A stretch of 17,478 nt of DNA from positions 1 through 17,478 of the forward strand of contig CAVGFV010000064.1 of NCBI GenBank assembly GCA_963628765.1, read 5' to 3'. Position numbers and translations under genes: made by a program. Numbering within the stretch: position 1 is the stretch's first letter; every line of letters begins with the position of its first letter. Of the stretch, positions 1 through 7,078 are shown in pieces. The notes below the pieces were generated by a model. The model saw only the letters and a program-made list of their open reading frames with translations, was not told the origin of the DNA and did not search any database. Origin of the DNA: Succinimonas sp963628765 (GTDB lineage: Bacteria; Pseudomonadota; Gammaproteobacteria; Enterobacterales; Succinivibrionaceae).

Positions 1-327
1 GTTCCTTTTTCCATACCTTAGGAACTATCGTTTACACAAAATATTATACACTATCAATCAATTGGCACGTTAGTATTAACCATTTAAAGCCTTTGAATTT
101 AATGGAATGCAGAAGAAACGGTTGAGTAAAATTTAGTTACAAATTAGAAACAATTGAGCTTTTATTTTTGGTAGATGTCTGTAGTGATTCTTTAGCATTA
201 CAAGGGTAATGCCATCAAAAAATGAAAATTCTTGAATAAACGATATGAATATATTTTTCTTAATTGCTAGGGCAAATATGGACTTTTCAGACTACGAACC
301 AACCAAAAAGATAAGATGTTTCTAATT

Positions 328-350
328 ATGAAAATATCTAGTATTTTCAT
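328..350. repeat. Perfect 9-bp inverted repeat upstream of flhA
   Basis: ATGAAAATA (328-336) and TATTTTCAT (342-350) are exact reverse complements around a 5-base centre TCTAG. The stem has only two G-C pairs, and a short T-rich tract follows on the plus strand. It could be an operator for a dimeric regulator of flhA or a weak terminator of an upstream transcript. The low GC of the stem argues against an efficient terminator. The repeat is seen directly; its role is unknown. Confidence 0.5.
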
Positions 351-411
351 TTTCTTGAATTCAAAAAGTCGATCGTTTTCATAGTATTAGGTTATTTCCC
401 CCTGTGTCCTT

Positions 412-440
412 TCTTTCGCTTTGTCTCATTGACCTATAAT
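412..440 (+). promoter_or_regulatory. Possible sigma70-type promoter for flhA
   Basis: An exact -10 hexamer TATAAT lies at 435-440. The -35 position at 17-bp spacing (412-417) is poor. Transcription would begin near 447, giving a leader of about 30 bases to the ATG at 477. No convincing sigma54 site was found, although flhA is sigma54-dependent in Vibrio and Pseudomonas. Low confidence because of the weak -35. Confidence 0.3.
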
Positions 441-476
441 GAGACTAGTTGTTGGTTTGGGTGTTTAGCTGCAGTT

Positions 477-2564
477 ATGCAATTATCAGATATCTGGAAT
501 AAACTCAAAGGTCTGCCAATCAGATCAGTGGGTACTCCTCTTTTGGTTTTGATGTGTCTTGGAATGGTAATGCTTCCGATGCCGTCATTCCTTCTTGATA
601 TCCTATTCACCTTCAACATTGCGCTTTCAATGATCATTCTTCTAGTAGCTATTTATGCTAGAAGACCTATGGATTTTGCTGCCTTTCCATCAGTACTTTT
701 GATCGCAACATTACTACGCCTTTCCCTTAACGTTGCATCCACTAGGGTTATTCTTGTAAATGGCCATGCCGGTGGTGCTGCCGCAGGGCATGTTATCGAG
801 GCCTTTGGCAATGTAGTAATGGGCGGTAACTTCGTTGTTGGTCTCATTGTGTTCGCAATCCTTGTGATAATCAATTTCGTGGTAGTTACCAAGGGTGCTG
901 GACGTATTTCAGAAGTAAGTGCAAGATTTACCCTTGACGCAATGCCTGGAAAACAAATGTCCATCGATGCTGACTTAAATGCAGGGCTTATTACTCAAGA
1001 ACAGGCAAAGGTTAGAAGAGCTGAAGTTACCCAAGAAGCTGATTTCTATGGTTCTATGGATGGTGCTAGTAAGTTTGTAAAAGGCGATGCTGTTGCTGGT
1101 ATTCTTATCTTATTTATTAACGTAATAGGTGGCATGATTATAGGTATCGGACAGCATGATCTTGAGTTTGCTGCAGCAACTGATATTTATACCAAACTTA
1201 CCGTAGGTGATGGTCTAGTTGCTCAGATTCCATCATTGTTACTTTCTGTTGCTACCGCAATTATTGTAACCCGTCAAAATACAGATCAAGATATGGGAAA
1301 GATGGTGCTTTCTCAGATCTTTAGAGATCACCGTTCACTTATAGTAGCAGCTGCTATTCTTGGAATTATCGGTATTACCCCTGGCATGCCACACGTAGCA
1401 TTTATTCTTCTTGCTGCTCTCTGTGGTACTCTTGCTTGGTTCCTTAAGAAGAAAGACGAAAAAGCAAAAGAAGTTGCTGCAAACGCCCCTGTTTCTTCTA
1501 CCAATGTTCCAGCTCCTGAAAAGAAAGAGCTTAGTTGGGATGATGTAGCTCCTGTAGATGTTATTGGCCTCGAAGTAGGTTATCGTTTGATTCCAATGGT
1601 GGATAGAAAACAAGGTGGCGAGCTTTTAGGAAGAGTTAAAGGTGTACGTAAGAAACTATCTCAAGAGCTAGGTTTCCTTGTACCTGCTGTGCATATTAGA
1701 GATAACCTTGATTTGGCCCCTAATGCTTACAGAATTACAATGATGGGCGTTAGCTTTGGTGAAGCTGAGGTGTATCCTGATAAAGACATGGCTATAAATC
1801 CTGGTCAAGTATTTGGTAACTTAAAGGGAACTCCAACCAAAGATCCATCATTTGGTTTGGATGCTATTTGGATAAATAAATCCGAAAATGATCAAGCTTT
1901 AGGGTATGGTTATACAGTTGTTGATTCTGCAACGGTTATAGCGACACACTTAAGCCAAATATTGTCTCAAAATGCTTCGTCACTTCTTGGTCAAGAAGAA
2001 GTTCAGAATCTTCTTGATATTGTTTCTAAGACTCAGCCAAAACTTGTTGAAAATCTGGTTCCTGGCTTAATTAATCTTGGTAATCTCTGTCATGTCCTTC
2101 AGAATCTTCTTAATGATGGCGTACCTATCAGAGATATGAGAACAATTCTTCAGACCCTGACTGATTATGCACCAAAGAGTCAGGATACCGAGGTACTTAC
2201 AGCAGCCTGTCGTATTGGTCTTAGAAGACTTATTATTCAAGATATTGTGGGACCTTCAAACGTTATTCCTGTTATCACTTTATCACGAGATTTGGAAAAT
2301 ATCCTTCATAAATCTTTACAATCAGGTGGTGCTGATGGCTCAGGAATTGAACCAGGTCTTGCAGAAAGAATGCAGAAATCTCTTGCAGATGCTGCTAGTC
2401 GCCAAGAAATGGAAGGACAACCTGTTATTCTCTTGACTTCAGGACTTTTAAGAACCACATTGGCACGTTTTGTGAAAAATTCTATACCAGGATTACGAGT
2501 TCTTTCATATCAAGAAATTCCTGATGATAAGCAAATAAAGATAGTTAGCGCTGTAGGTCAGTAA
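477..2564 (+). CDS. flhA: Flagellar biosynthesis protein FlhA (export gate)
   Basis: FlhA is the inner-membrane gate subunit of the flagellar type III export apparatus; its cytoplasmic ring docks chaperone-substrate complexes. The 695-residue product matches the usual length (692 in E. coli). The N-terminal half has the family's hydrophobic segments, starting about residue 20. The FHIPEP-family signature begins at R143 (RISEVSARF, then LDAMPGKQM). A charged linker around residues 320-355 leads into the soluble C-terminal domain. I chose the ATG at 477 rather than the in-frame TTG at 429. The 477 start gives the family-like N-terminus, and the TTG would lie upstream of the possible -10 box. 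The ribosome-binding site at 477 is weak. First gene of a tight run with flhF, 13 bp downstream. Confidence 0.97.
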   Translation: MQLSDIWNKLKGLPIRSVGTPLLVLMCLGMVMLPMPSFLLDILFTFNIALSMIILLVAIYARRPMDFAAFPSVLLIATLLRLSLNVASTRVILVNGHAGGAAAGHVIEAFGNVVMGGNFVVGLIVFAILVIINFVVVTKGAGRISEVSARFTLDAMPGKQMSIDADLNAGLITQEQAKVRRAEVTQEADFYGSMDGASKFVKGDAVAGILILFINVIGGMIIGIGQHDLEFAAATDIYTKLTVGDGLVAQIPSLLLSVATAIIVTRQNTDQDMGKMVLSQIFRDHRSLIVAAAILGIIGITPGMPHVAFILLAALCGTLAWFLKKKDEKAKEVAANAPVSSTNVPAPEKKELSWDDVAPVDVIGLEVGYRLIPMVDRKQGGELLGRVKGVRKKLSQELGFLVPAVHIRDNLDLAPNAYRITMMGVSFGEAEVYPDKDMAINPGQVFGNLKGTPTKDPSFGLDAIWINKSENDQALGYGYTVVDSATVIATHLSQILSQNASSLLGQEEVQNLLDIVSKTQPKLVENLVPGLINLGNLCHVLQNLLNDGVPIRDMRTILQTLTDYAPKSQDTEVLTAACRIGLRRLIIQDIVGPSNVIPVITLSRDLENILHKSLQSGGADGSGIEPGLAERMQKSLADAASRQEMEGQPVILLTSGLLRTTLARFVKNSIPGLRVLSYQEIPDDKQIKIVSAVGQ

Positions 2565-2577
2565 TCAGAGGTAAAAG

Positions 2578-4041
2578 ATGAATCTTAAACGTTTTTTCGC
2601 GAAAGACATGCGTACAGCTCTACAAGAGATCAAAGAAGAGCTGGGCTCTGATGCCATTATTATGTCCAGTAAAAATGTCAGTGGTGGAGTGGAAATTGTC
2701 GCTGCTGTAGAAACAAAGCCTGAAAATAAACCTATTCAGAGTAGTAAAGATGATGTGACTGCAGAAAGAGAAATTGCAGACGATAGTGTCAATATTTCGA
2801 TAGATAAATCAAAAATACCTAGTCATAATAATAACACTGACAAAAAATTGACAGAAAATAAACGTCGTCAAGAGCAATTTGCCGATTCTTTGGCAGCTCT
2901 TTTAGCAAGACAAAACAAGCAAAATGGTTCTGATTCGGAGAATAAGATGAATTCATCTGGAAAAAGTAATGATAGAACTCCTCCGAGTATCGGAGCTGGT
3001 AATTCCTTTAAAGATTTTCTAGAAAGACGAAAAAATGACATTGAAATGGCTTCTAAAGGACAGAAGATTGAAGAGAATAGTGCTAGTAATGCTGGTCTTG
3101 CAAATCTGTCTAAGGAAGTTGAAGCAATAAGACAGCTTTTACTATTTCAACTTGCAGGTCTCATGCATGATGAAAAAAGCCGTGACGAACCAGTAAGAGC
3201 AATGATTGCGAGACTTTTGGTATTAAGTGGCTTTTCAGAAGATGTGGCTGAACATTTAACCTCAAGGGTTAATGGTGATTCATCTCTTACTATGGCTTGG
3301 CAAGAGATGGCGCGCATCTTAGAAAATAACCTTTCGTCTGGTCAGGATGCCATCCTCAATAATGGGGGAGCTGTTGCTTTGATTGGTCCAACGGGTGTTG
3401 GAAAAACCACAACTCTTGCAAAACTTGCAGCACGTTTTGCTTTGAAATATGGACCAGATCAAGTAGCGTTGATTAGTACAGATAATTACAGAATAGGTGC
3501 ATCAGAACAGTTACAGACTTATGGACGCATAATGGGATGTGCTGTGAGAGTGGTTGATGACCTTTCAACACTTTCAGAAGTGTTGTACCAGCTTAGAAAT
3601 AGAAGTCTTGTGCTCATTGATACAGCTGGTATGGGACAGCGTGATACAAGACTGGAACAAGAATTACTGGAACTAGATAAAAATGCCCGCATAAAGCTAC
3701 AGCATTATCTTGTGTTACCAGGAACAGCACAGAGAAGAGTTTTAGAGGACACTTGGGGACGTTTTAGCAAAACAGGGATTTCAGGCGTTATTCTTACCAA
3801 ACTTGATGAAAGTATGAGTATTGGTGATGCTTTAAGTGTATGTATTGAGCACGATCTTTCGATTGCTTATACCACTTCTGGACAAAGAGTCCCAGAGGAT
3901 ATTGAAGCTGGTGATCCAAAAAGATTGGTACAAATGTTGCTAACACAAATAGAAAGTAGTGAGCCCGATCTGGGACTTAGAACACCGGCACATGATGGTG
4001 CTTCTTGGGCTCGAGATTTAAAGATGGGAAGCCAGGAGTAG
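2578..4041 (+). CDS. flhF: Flagellar GTPase FlhF (polar placement)
   Basis: FlhF is an SRP-family GTPase that marks the pole where a flagellum is built. The 487-residue protein has the typical FlhF start (MNLKRFFAKDMRTAL), a long low-complexity polar B region (about 50-170), a helical N domain and a C-terminal GTPase G domain. Visible motifs are the P-loop GPTGVGKTT (270-278), TDNYRIGA (301-308), DTAG (348-351) and TKLDE (407-411). An AGAGGT ribosome-binding site precedes the ATG by a few bases. It sits directly between flhA and its regulator flhG, as in Vibrio and Pseudomonas. The G-domain motifs look intact, so it should be an active GTPase. Confidence 0.97.
   Translation: MNLKRFFAKDMRTALQEIKEELGSDAIIMSSKNVSGGVEIVAAVETKPENKPIQSSKDDVTAEREIADDSVNISIDKSKIPSHNNNTDKKLTENKRRQEQFADSLAALLARQNKQNGSDSENKMNSSGKSNDRTPPSIGAGNSFKDFLERRKNDIEMASKGQKIEENSASNAGLANLSKEVEAIRQLLLFQLAGLMHDEKSRDEPVRAMIARLLVLSGFSEDVAEHLTSRVNGDSSLTMAWQEMARILENNLSSGQDAILNNGGAVALIGPTGVGKTTTLAKLAARFALKYGPDQVALISTDNYRIGASEQLQTYGRIMGCAVRVVDDLSTLSEVLYQLRNRSLVLIDTAGMGQRDTRLEQELLELDKNARIKLQHYLVLPGTAQRRVLEDTWGRFSKTGISGVILTKLDESMSIGDALSVCIEHDLSIAYTTSGQRVPEDIEAGDPKRLVQMLLTQIESSEPDLGLRTPAHDGASWARDLKMGSQE
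4034..4038 (+). promoter_or_regulatory. Ribosome-binding site fixing the flhG start
   Basis: AGGAG lies 5 bases before the ATG at 4044 and overlaps the end of flhF (stop 4039-4041). It supports ATG 4044 over the in-frame TTG at 4005 inside flhF. This close junction suggests translational coupling of flhF and flhG. Confidence 0.75.
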
Positions 4042-4043
4042 TT

Positions 4044-4934
4044 ATGGATCAGGCAGAAGGATTAAGAAATATGGCAACCGGTTCAATTGGAAACGGTGTG
4101 AAAGTTATTACAGTAACTGGCGGTAAAGGTGGCGTTGGAAAATCTAGCGTTTCTTTGAATCTCGCAGTATCTTTATGCGCTCAAGGAAAGAGAGTAATGC
4201 TCTTAGATGCGGACCTTGGTTTGGCAAATATTGATGTCATGTTAGGAATCAAGGTTAAAAAAAATCTTTCTGATGTTTTATCAGGAGAATGCACCTTGGA
4301 TGAAGTTATGGTTGAAGGTCCTCATGGATTAAAGATTGTCCCAGCTTCATCTGGTAAGCAAGCAATGGTGGAGCTAACTCAAGCACAACATGCGGGTTTA
4401 ATTAGAGCTTTTAGTGCTTTAAAAACGCCTATTGATGTTTTAATAGTAGATACTGCAGCTGGTATTTCTGATATGGTGTTAGCTTTTGCGAGAGCAGCAC
4501 AAGATGTGTTGGTTGTAGTTTGTGATGAACCAACATCTGTTACAGATGCTTACGCTTTAATGAAAATTTTGAATACTGAATACGGTGTTTATAAATTTAA
4601 GATTATTGCAAATATGGTAAATAGCCTTAAACAAGGACGTGATCTTTTTGCAAAATTGACGAAAGTTACAGATCGCTTCCTTGATGTAGCACTGGAACTT
4701 GTTTCATGTGTACCAATGGACAATAATATTCGTCTATCTCTCCGTAAGAGACAGGTGATTGTGGATGCCTTCCCGAAGTCACCAGCGGCAATGGCGTTTA
4801 AGGCTTTGGCGCTTCGTGTTTCCTCTTGGCCGATCCCTTTCCGTCCTGAAGGTCATTTAGAATTTTTCGTAGAAAATCTTGTAAAACGTTCGGTTACTGA
4901 TGAACTCAGCTCAGCATCTGAGGGGTTATTATAG
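4044..4934 (+). CDS. flhG: Flagellar number regulator FlhG (FleN), MinD-like ATPase
   Basis: FlhG/FleN is a MinD/ParA-type ATPase that limits flagellar number by acting on FlhF and on the flagellar master regulator. The 296-residue product starts with MDQAEGLR, matching the DQAxxLR N-terminal helix known to stimulate the FlhF GTPase. The deviant Walker A motif GGKGGVGKS follows (about residues 26-34), then LLDADLGLANID and the switch region VDTAAGIS. It starts 2 bp after the flhF stop, so FlhF and FlhG are probably made together. The C-terminus ends in the amphipathic region expected for membrane attachment, but I cannot delimit that helix exactly. Confidence 0.96.
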   Translation: MDQAEGLRNMATGSIGNGVKVITVTGGKGGVGKSSVSLNLAVSLCAQGKRVMLLDADLGLANIDVMLGIKVKKNLSDVLSGECTLDEVMVEGPHGLKIVPASSGKQAMVELTQAQHAGLIRAFSALKTPIDVLIVDTAAGISDMVLAFARAAQDVLVVVCDEPTSVTDAYALMKILNTEYGVYKFKIIANMVNSLKQGRDLFAKLTKVTDRFLDVALELVSCVPMDNNIRLSLRKRQVIVDAFPKSPAAMAFKALALRVSSWPIPFRPEGHLEFFVENLVKRSVTDELSSASEGLL

Positions 4935-4948
4935 GGTAGGTAGTAAAC

Positions 4949-5668
4949 TTGAATCCGGCAGCAGCTTATCTGAAACAGAAAAATAACCGTGACAGTATGG
5001 TGCTTCAGTATGCGCCATTGGTGAAACGTATTGCGTTGCACCTAAAAGCTCGTTTGCCTCCAAGTGTACAACTTGACGATCTTATGCAGTCGGGCATGAT
5101 CGGACTTATAGAAGCTAGTAAAAATTATGAAGGAAGCCAAGGTGCTTCTTTTGAAACGTACGCTTCTATCAGAATAAGAGGAGCCATGCTTGATGAAATT
5201 AGAAGCAGTGACTGGACCCCAAGGAACGTACATCGTAATACGCGATCTATAGCCGAGATAATGAACCGACTTTCACATGAGTTGGGACGTCAACCTCGTG
5301 GTACTGAAGTTGCAGAAAAACTTGGTGTTGATCTCGCAGAATATCAAAAGATGCTTGCTGATGAAGCCTCAAGTAAAATTATTGGTATTGAAGATTTAGG
5401 TGTTAGTGATGACGTTATCACCTCATCAGAGGATGATAGTCAAAAAACTCCTTTAGATGAGATTTCAAATAATCAGTTTCAAGAACATCTGGTAAAAGCC
5501 TTAAAGCAACTTCCTGAAAGAGAACAACAAGTTATGTCTCTGTATTACGATGATGAATTAAATCTTAAGGAAATTGGTGCTGTAATAGGTGTAAGTGAGT
5601 CTCGTGTAAGTCAATTACTTTCACAAGCAACAGTAAGAATTCGTGCCATGCTCAAGGATTGGACCTAG
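4949..5668 (+). CDS. fliA: Flagellar sigma factor FliA (sigma28)
   Basis: FliA directs RNA polymerase to late flagellar and chemotaxis genes. The 239-residue protein equals the E. coli length. Region 2 starts near residue 20 (YAPLVKRIALHLKARLPPSVQ, then DDLMQSGMIGL). Region 3 covers the middle. Region 4 has a helix-turn-helix around LNLKEIGAVIGVSESRVSQLL near the C-terminus. The start appears to be TTG at 4949: the TAGGGTAGGTAG stretch just upstream gives ribosome-binding bases, and this start keeps the family's N-terminal residues. The first ATG (4997) would remove 16 residues. It lies 14 bp after flhG. FlgM, its anti-sigma partner, is not in the window. Confidence 0.96.
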   Translation: MNPAAAYLKQKNNRDSMVLQYAPLVKRIALHLKARLPPSVQLDDLMQSGMIGLIEASKNYEGSQGASFETYASIRIRGAMLDEIRSSDWTPRNVHRNTRSIAEIMNRLSHELGRQPRGTEVAEKLGVDLAEYQKMLADEASSKIIGIEDLGVSDDVITSSEDDSQKTPLDEISNNQFQEHLVKALKQLPEREQQVMSLYYDDELNLKEIGAVIGVSESRVSQLLSQATVRIRAMLKDWT

Positions 5669-5758
5669 TCTATCCCTCTTAAAGTTGATGAAATTTTTAC
5701 ATAGAAATATATCTATCAACATTCGTCTCTTGTTTAACTACACATTTTGTAATAATTT

Positions 5759-5787
5759 TTTACATTGATACTATTGTTACGTGTAAA
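5759..5787 (+). promoter_or_regulatory. Tentative sigma70-like promoter for the cheY operon
   Basis: TTTACA (5759-5764) matches five of six -35 bases, and TGTAAA (5782-5787) matches four of six -10 bases, with exactly 17 bp between them. In AT-rich DNA such pairs arise by chance, so this is only a candidate. If used, the leader to cheY would be about 105 bases. Confidence 0.25.
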
Positions 5788-5888
5788 TTGCTGTGTAGAT
5801 CTCTGAAATATGGCGTTTACCCGTGCATAATTTAGGATTAATAAAAAGGTCGTCGCCGTCCATTAGGTTTTGGGATGGCTGTGAACTG

Positions 5889-5893
5889 TGAGG
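5889..5893 (+). promoter_or_regulatory. Ribosome-binding site supporting a TTG start for cheY
   Basis: TGAGG lies 6 bases before TTG 5900. The alternative GTG at 5888 would overlap this site and lacks a good upstream one. The TTG start also gives a CheY-like N-terminus, MDTNIKILIVDD. Confidence 0.55.
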
Positions 5894-5899
5894 TTTATT

Positions 5900-6283
5900 T
5901 TGGATACAAATATTAAAATTTTGATTGTTGACGATTTTTCAACAATGAGAAGAATTATAAAAAATCTATTACGTGATTTGGGATTTAATAATACTCAAGA
6001 GGCAGATGACGGTAATACTGCATTGCCTATGCTCAAGAGTGGCGATTTTCAGTTTGTAATTACCGACTGGAATATGCCAGGTATGCAAGGAATTGATCTT
6101 CTGAAAGCTATCAGAGCTGATGAAAAACTTAAAACTTTACCTGTTTTAATGGTTACTGCGGAAGCTAAAAGAGAGCAGATTATCGAAGCGGCTCAAGCTG
6201 GTATTAACGGTTACATTGTTAAGCCATTTACAGCAGCTACTTTGAAAGAAAAACTCGATAAAATTTTTGCGCGTTTCGGTTAA
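5900..6283 (+). CDS. cheY: Chemotaxis response regulator CheY
   Basis: CheY accepts phosphate from CheA and binds the flagellar switch to reverse rotation. The 127-residue single receiver domain has the acid pair D11-D12, phosphorylation site D56 (in TDWNMPG), T86 (VTAEA) and K108 (VKPF), all expected for an active CheY. It is very close to enterobacterial and Vibrio CheY throughout (FSTMRRI, GFNNTQEADDG, KPFTAATL). I chose TTG at 5900; a longer version from GTG 5888 would add four residues. It is followed by its phosphatase gene cheZ after 12 bp and begins the second tight gene run. Confidence 0.95.
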   Translation: MDTNIKILIVDDFSTMRRIIKNLLRDLGFNNTQEADDGNTALPMLKSGDFQFVITDWNMPGMQGIDLLKAIRADEKLKTLPVLMVTAEAKREQIIEAAQAGINGYIVKPFTAATLKEKLDKIFARFG

Positions 6284-6295
6284 CAGGACTTTTAA

Positions 6296-7054
6296 ATGAC
6301 TTCGTATAGTAGTGAAGATAATGAACGCCCGCCACTAATCACAATGGCGGAAGCGAGACGTCTTTTGGAATATCTAGAAGATGGTTATCAAGAAGAAGCA
6401 GATCAACTAATAATTGGTATTGTTAATCGTAACCAGGCTGACTTGTTTTCAGAAGTTGGTCATATGGCACGTTCATTACATGATGAACTTAATAATTTCG
6501 AAGTTGATCCTCGCCTTCAAGATATTGCGGAAACAGAAATTCCTGATGCAACGGAAAGACTTAAGTACATTATTAAGATGACTGATAGTGCAGCAAACAG
6601 AACAATGGATGCTGTAGATCGTTGCAAGCCGTTGGCAGATCAACTTAATGCTTCAATTAAAGAAATTCTTCCTACTTGGGATGAGCTTATGCACAAGAAG
6701 ATCGAGAAAGCGAAGTTCGTTGAACTTTGTCATAAACTCGATGCTCTTTTAGGTTCGGCTCAAAAAGATGCAGCAACTTTAAATGATCAGCTTACAGAAA
6801 TATTAATGGCTCAAGACTTTCAGGATCTTACAGGTCAGATGATTAATAGGGTCATTAAATTGGTTAGTGAAGTGGAATCCCGTCTCCTTGAAATGTTGAA
6901 GACATATGCAGGTGAGAAGAAATTGGTTCAGTCTGTTTCTGAGCCAAAGGATACCCTTGCTCCAGAAGGTCCTGTAGTGAATCCAGAACAACGTGCGGAT
7001 GTTGCTAGTTCTCAAGATGATGTTGACGATCTTCTTGCAAGTTTAGGATTTTAA
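6296..7054 (+). CDS. cheZ: CheY-P phosphatase CheZ
   Basis: CheZ ends the tumble signal by speeding dephosphorylation of CheY-P. The protein is helical and 252 residues long, somewhat longer than in E. coli (214). The signature AQDFQDLTGQ is intact; D177 and Q181 correspond to the D143/Q147 pair that E. coli CheZ inserts into the CheY active site. A low-complexity linker (about 205-238) ends in the CheY-binding peptide DDVDDLLASLGF. An AGGA site 7 bases upstream supports the ATG. CheZ next to cheY fits a beta/gammaproteobacterial origin. Confidence 0.96.
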   Translation: MTSYSSEDNERPPLITMAEARRLLEYLEDGYQEEADQLIIGIVNRNQADLFSEVGHMARSLHDELNNFEVDPRLQDIAETEIPDATERLKYIIKMTDSAANRTMDAVDRCKPLADQLNASIKEILPTWDELMHKKIEKAKFVELCHKLDALLGSAQKDAATLNDQLTEILMAQDFQDLTGQMINRVIKLVSEVESRLLEMLKTYAGEKKLVQSVSEPKDTLAPEGPVVNPEQRADVASSQDDVDDLLASLGF

Positions 7055-7078
7055 CAATAGATAAAAAGGTGACGAGAG

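Larger units (their letters stand above)
1..476. other. Gene-free AT-rich region upstream of flhA
   Basis: No reading frame here looks like a gene. The longest forward frame from the edge (3-125) codes for 40 residues with no recognisable features. The stretch is clearly richer in A and T than the genes. It contains a perfect inverted repeat at 328-350, a 10-bp palindrome TTGAATTCAA at 355-364 and an exact TATAAT at 435-440, listed separately where useful. On the minus strand an exact TATAAT (43-48) and an AAAAGGA-like ribosome-binding stretch at 3-9 hint that a divergent gene could begin just outside the window. That is weak inference. flhB, which commonly precedes flhA, is not here. Confidence 0.7.
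5669..5899 (+). other. fliA-cheY intergenic region with a possible promoter
   Basis: This is the only sizeable gap in the run from flhA to parP, so cheY and the genes after it may have their own promoter. No intrinsic terminator with a T-run was found after fliA; a loose 6-bp pairing (GTTGAT 5684-5689 with ATCAAC 5715-5720) is too distant to count. No FliA-type -10 (GCCGATAA) or sigma54 GG-N10-GC element was found. A tentative sigma70-like pair is given separately. Confidence 0.6.

Noticed and set aside
62..78. TTGGCACG at 62-69 as the -24 part of a sigma54 promoter for flhA
   Set aside because: The -24 half is perfect, but at the required distance the sequence is TATTA instead of TTGCA, so the essential GC is missing. 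It is also about 400 bases from flhA.
3..125. 40-codon open frame at the left edge as the end of a gene
   Set aside because: It is short, AT-driven and shows no recognisable family features; it may be chance.
457..473. GG-N10-GC pattern just before flhA as a sigma54 site
   Set aside because: It would start transcription at or after the flhA ATG, and the -24 sequence is a poor match apart from TGG.
429..476. Longer FlhA from TTG 429
   Set aside because: The extra 16 residues are unlike FlhA proteins, and the TTG lies upstream of the candidate -10 box.
4005..4043. Longer FlhG from TTG 4005
   Set aside because: It lies within flhF and pushes the DQAxxLR helix away from the N-terminus; ATG 4044 has a good AGGAG site.
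5811..5828. TGGCGT...TGCAT before cheY as a sigma54 promoter
   Set aside because: The GG and GC are 11 bases apart, not 10, a spacing that sigma54 tolerates badly.
5669..5899. FliA (sigma28) promoter before cheY
   Set aside because: TAAAG occurs near 5680, but nothing like GCCGATAA lies at the right distance.
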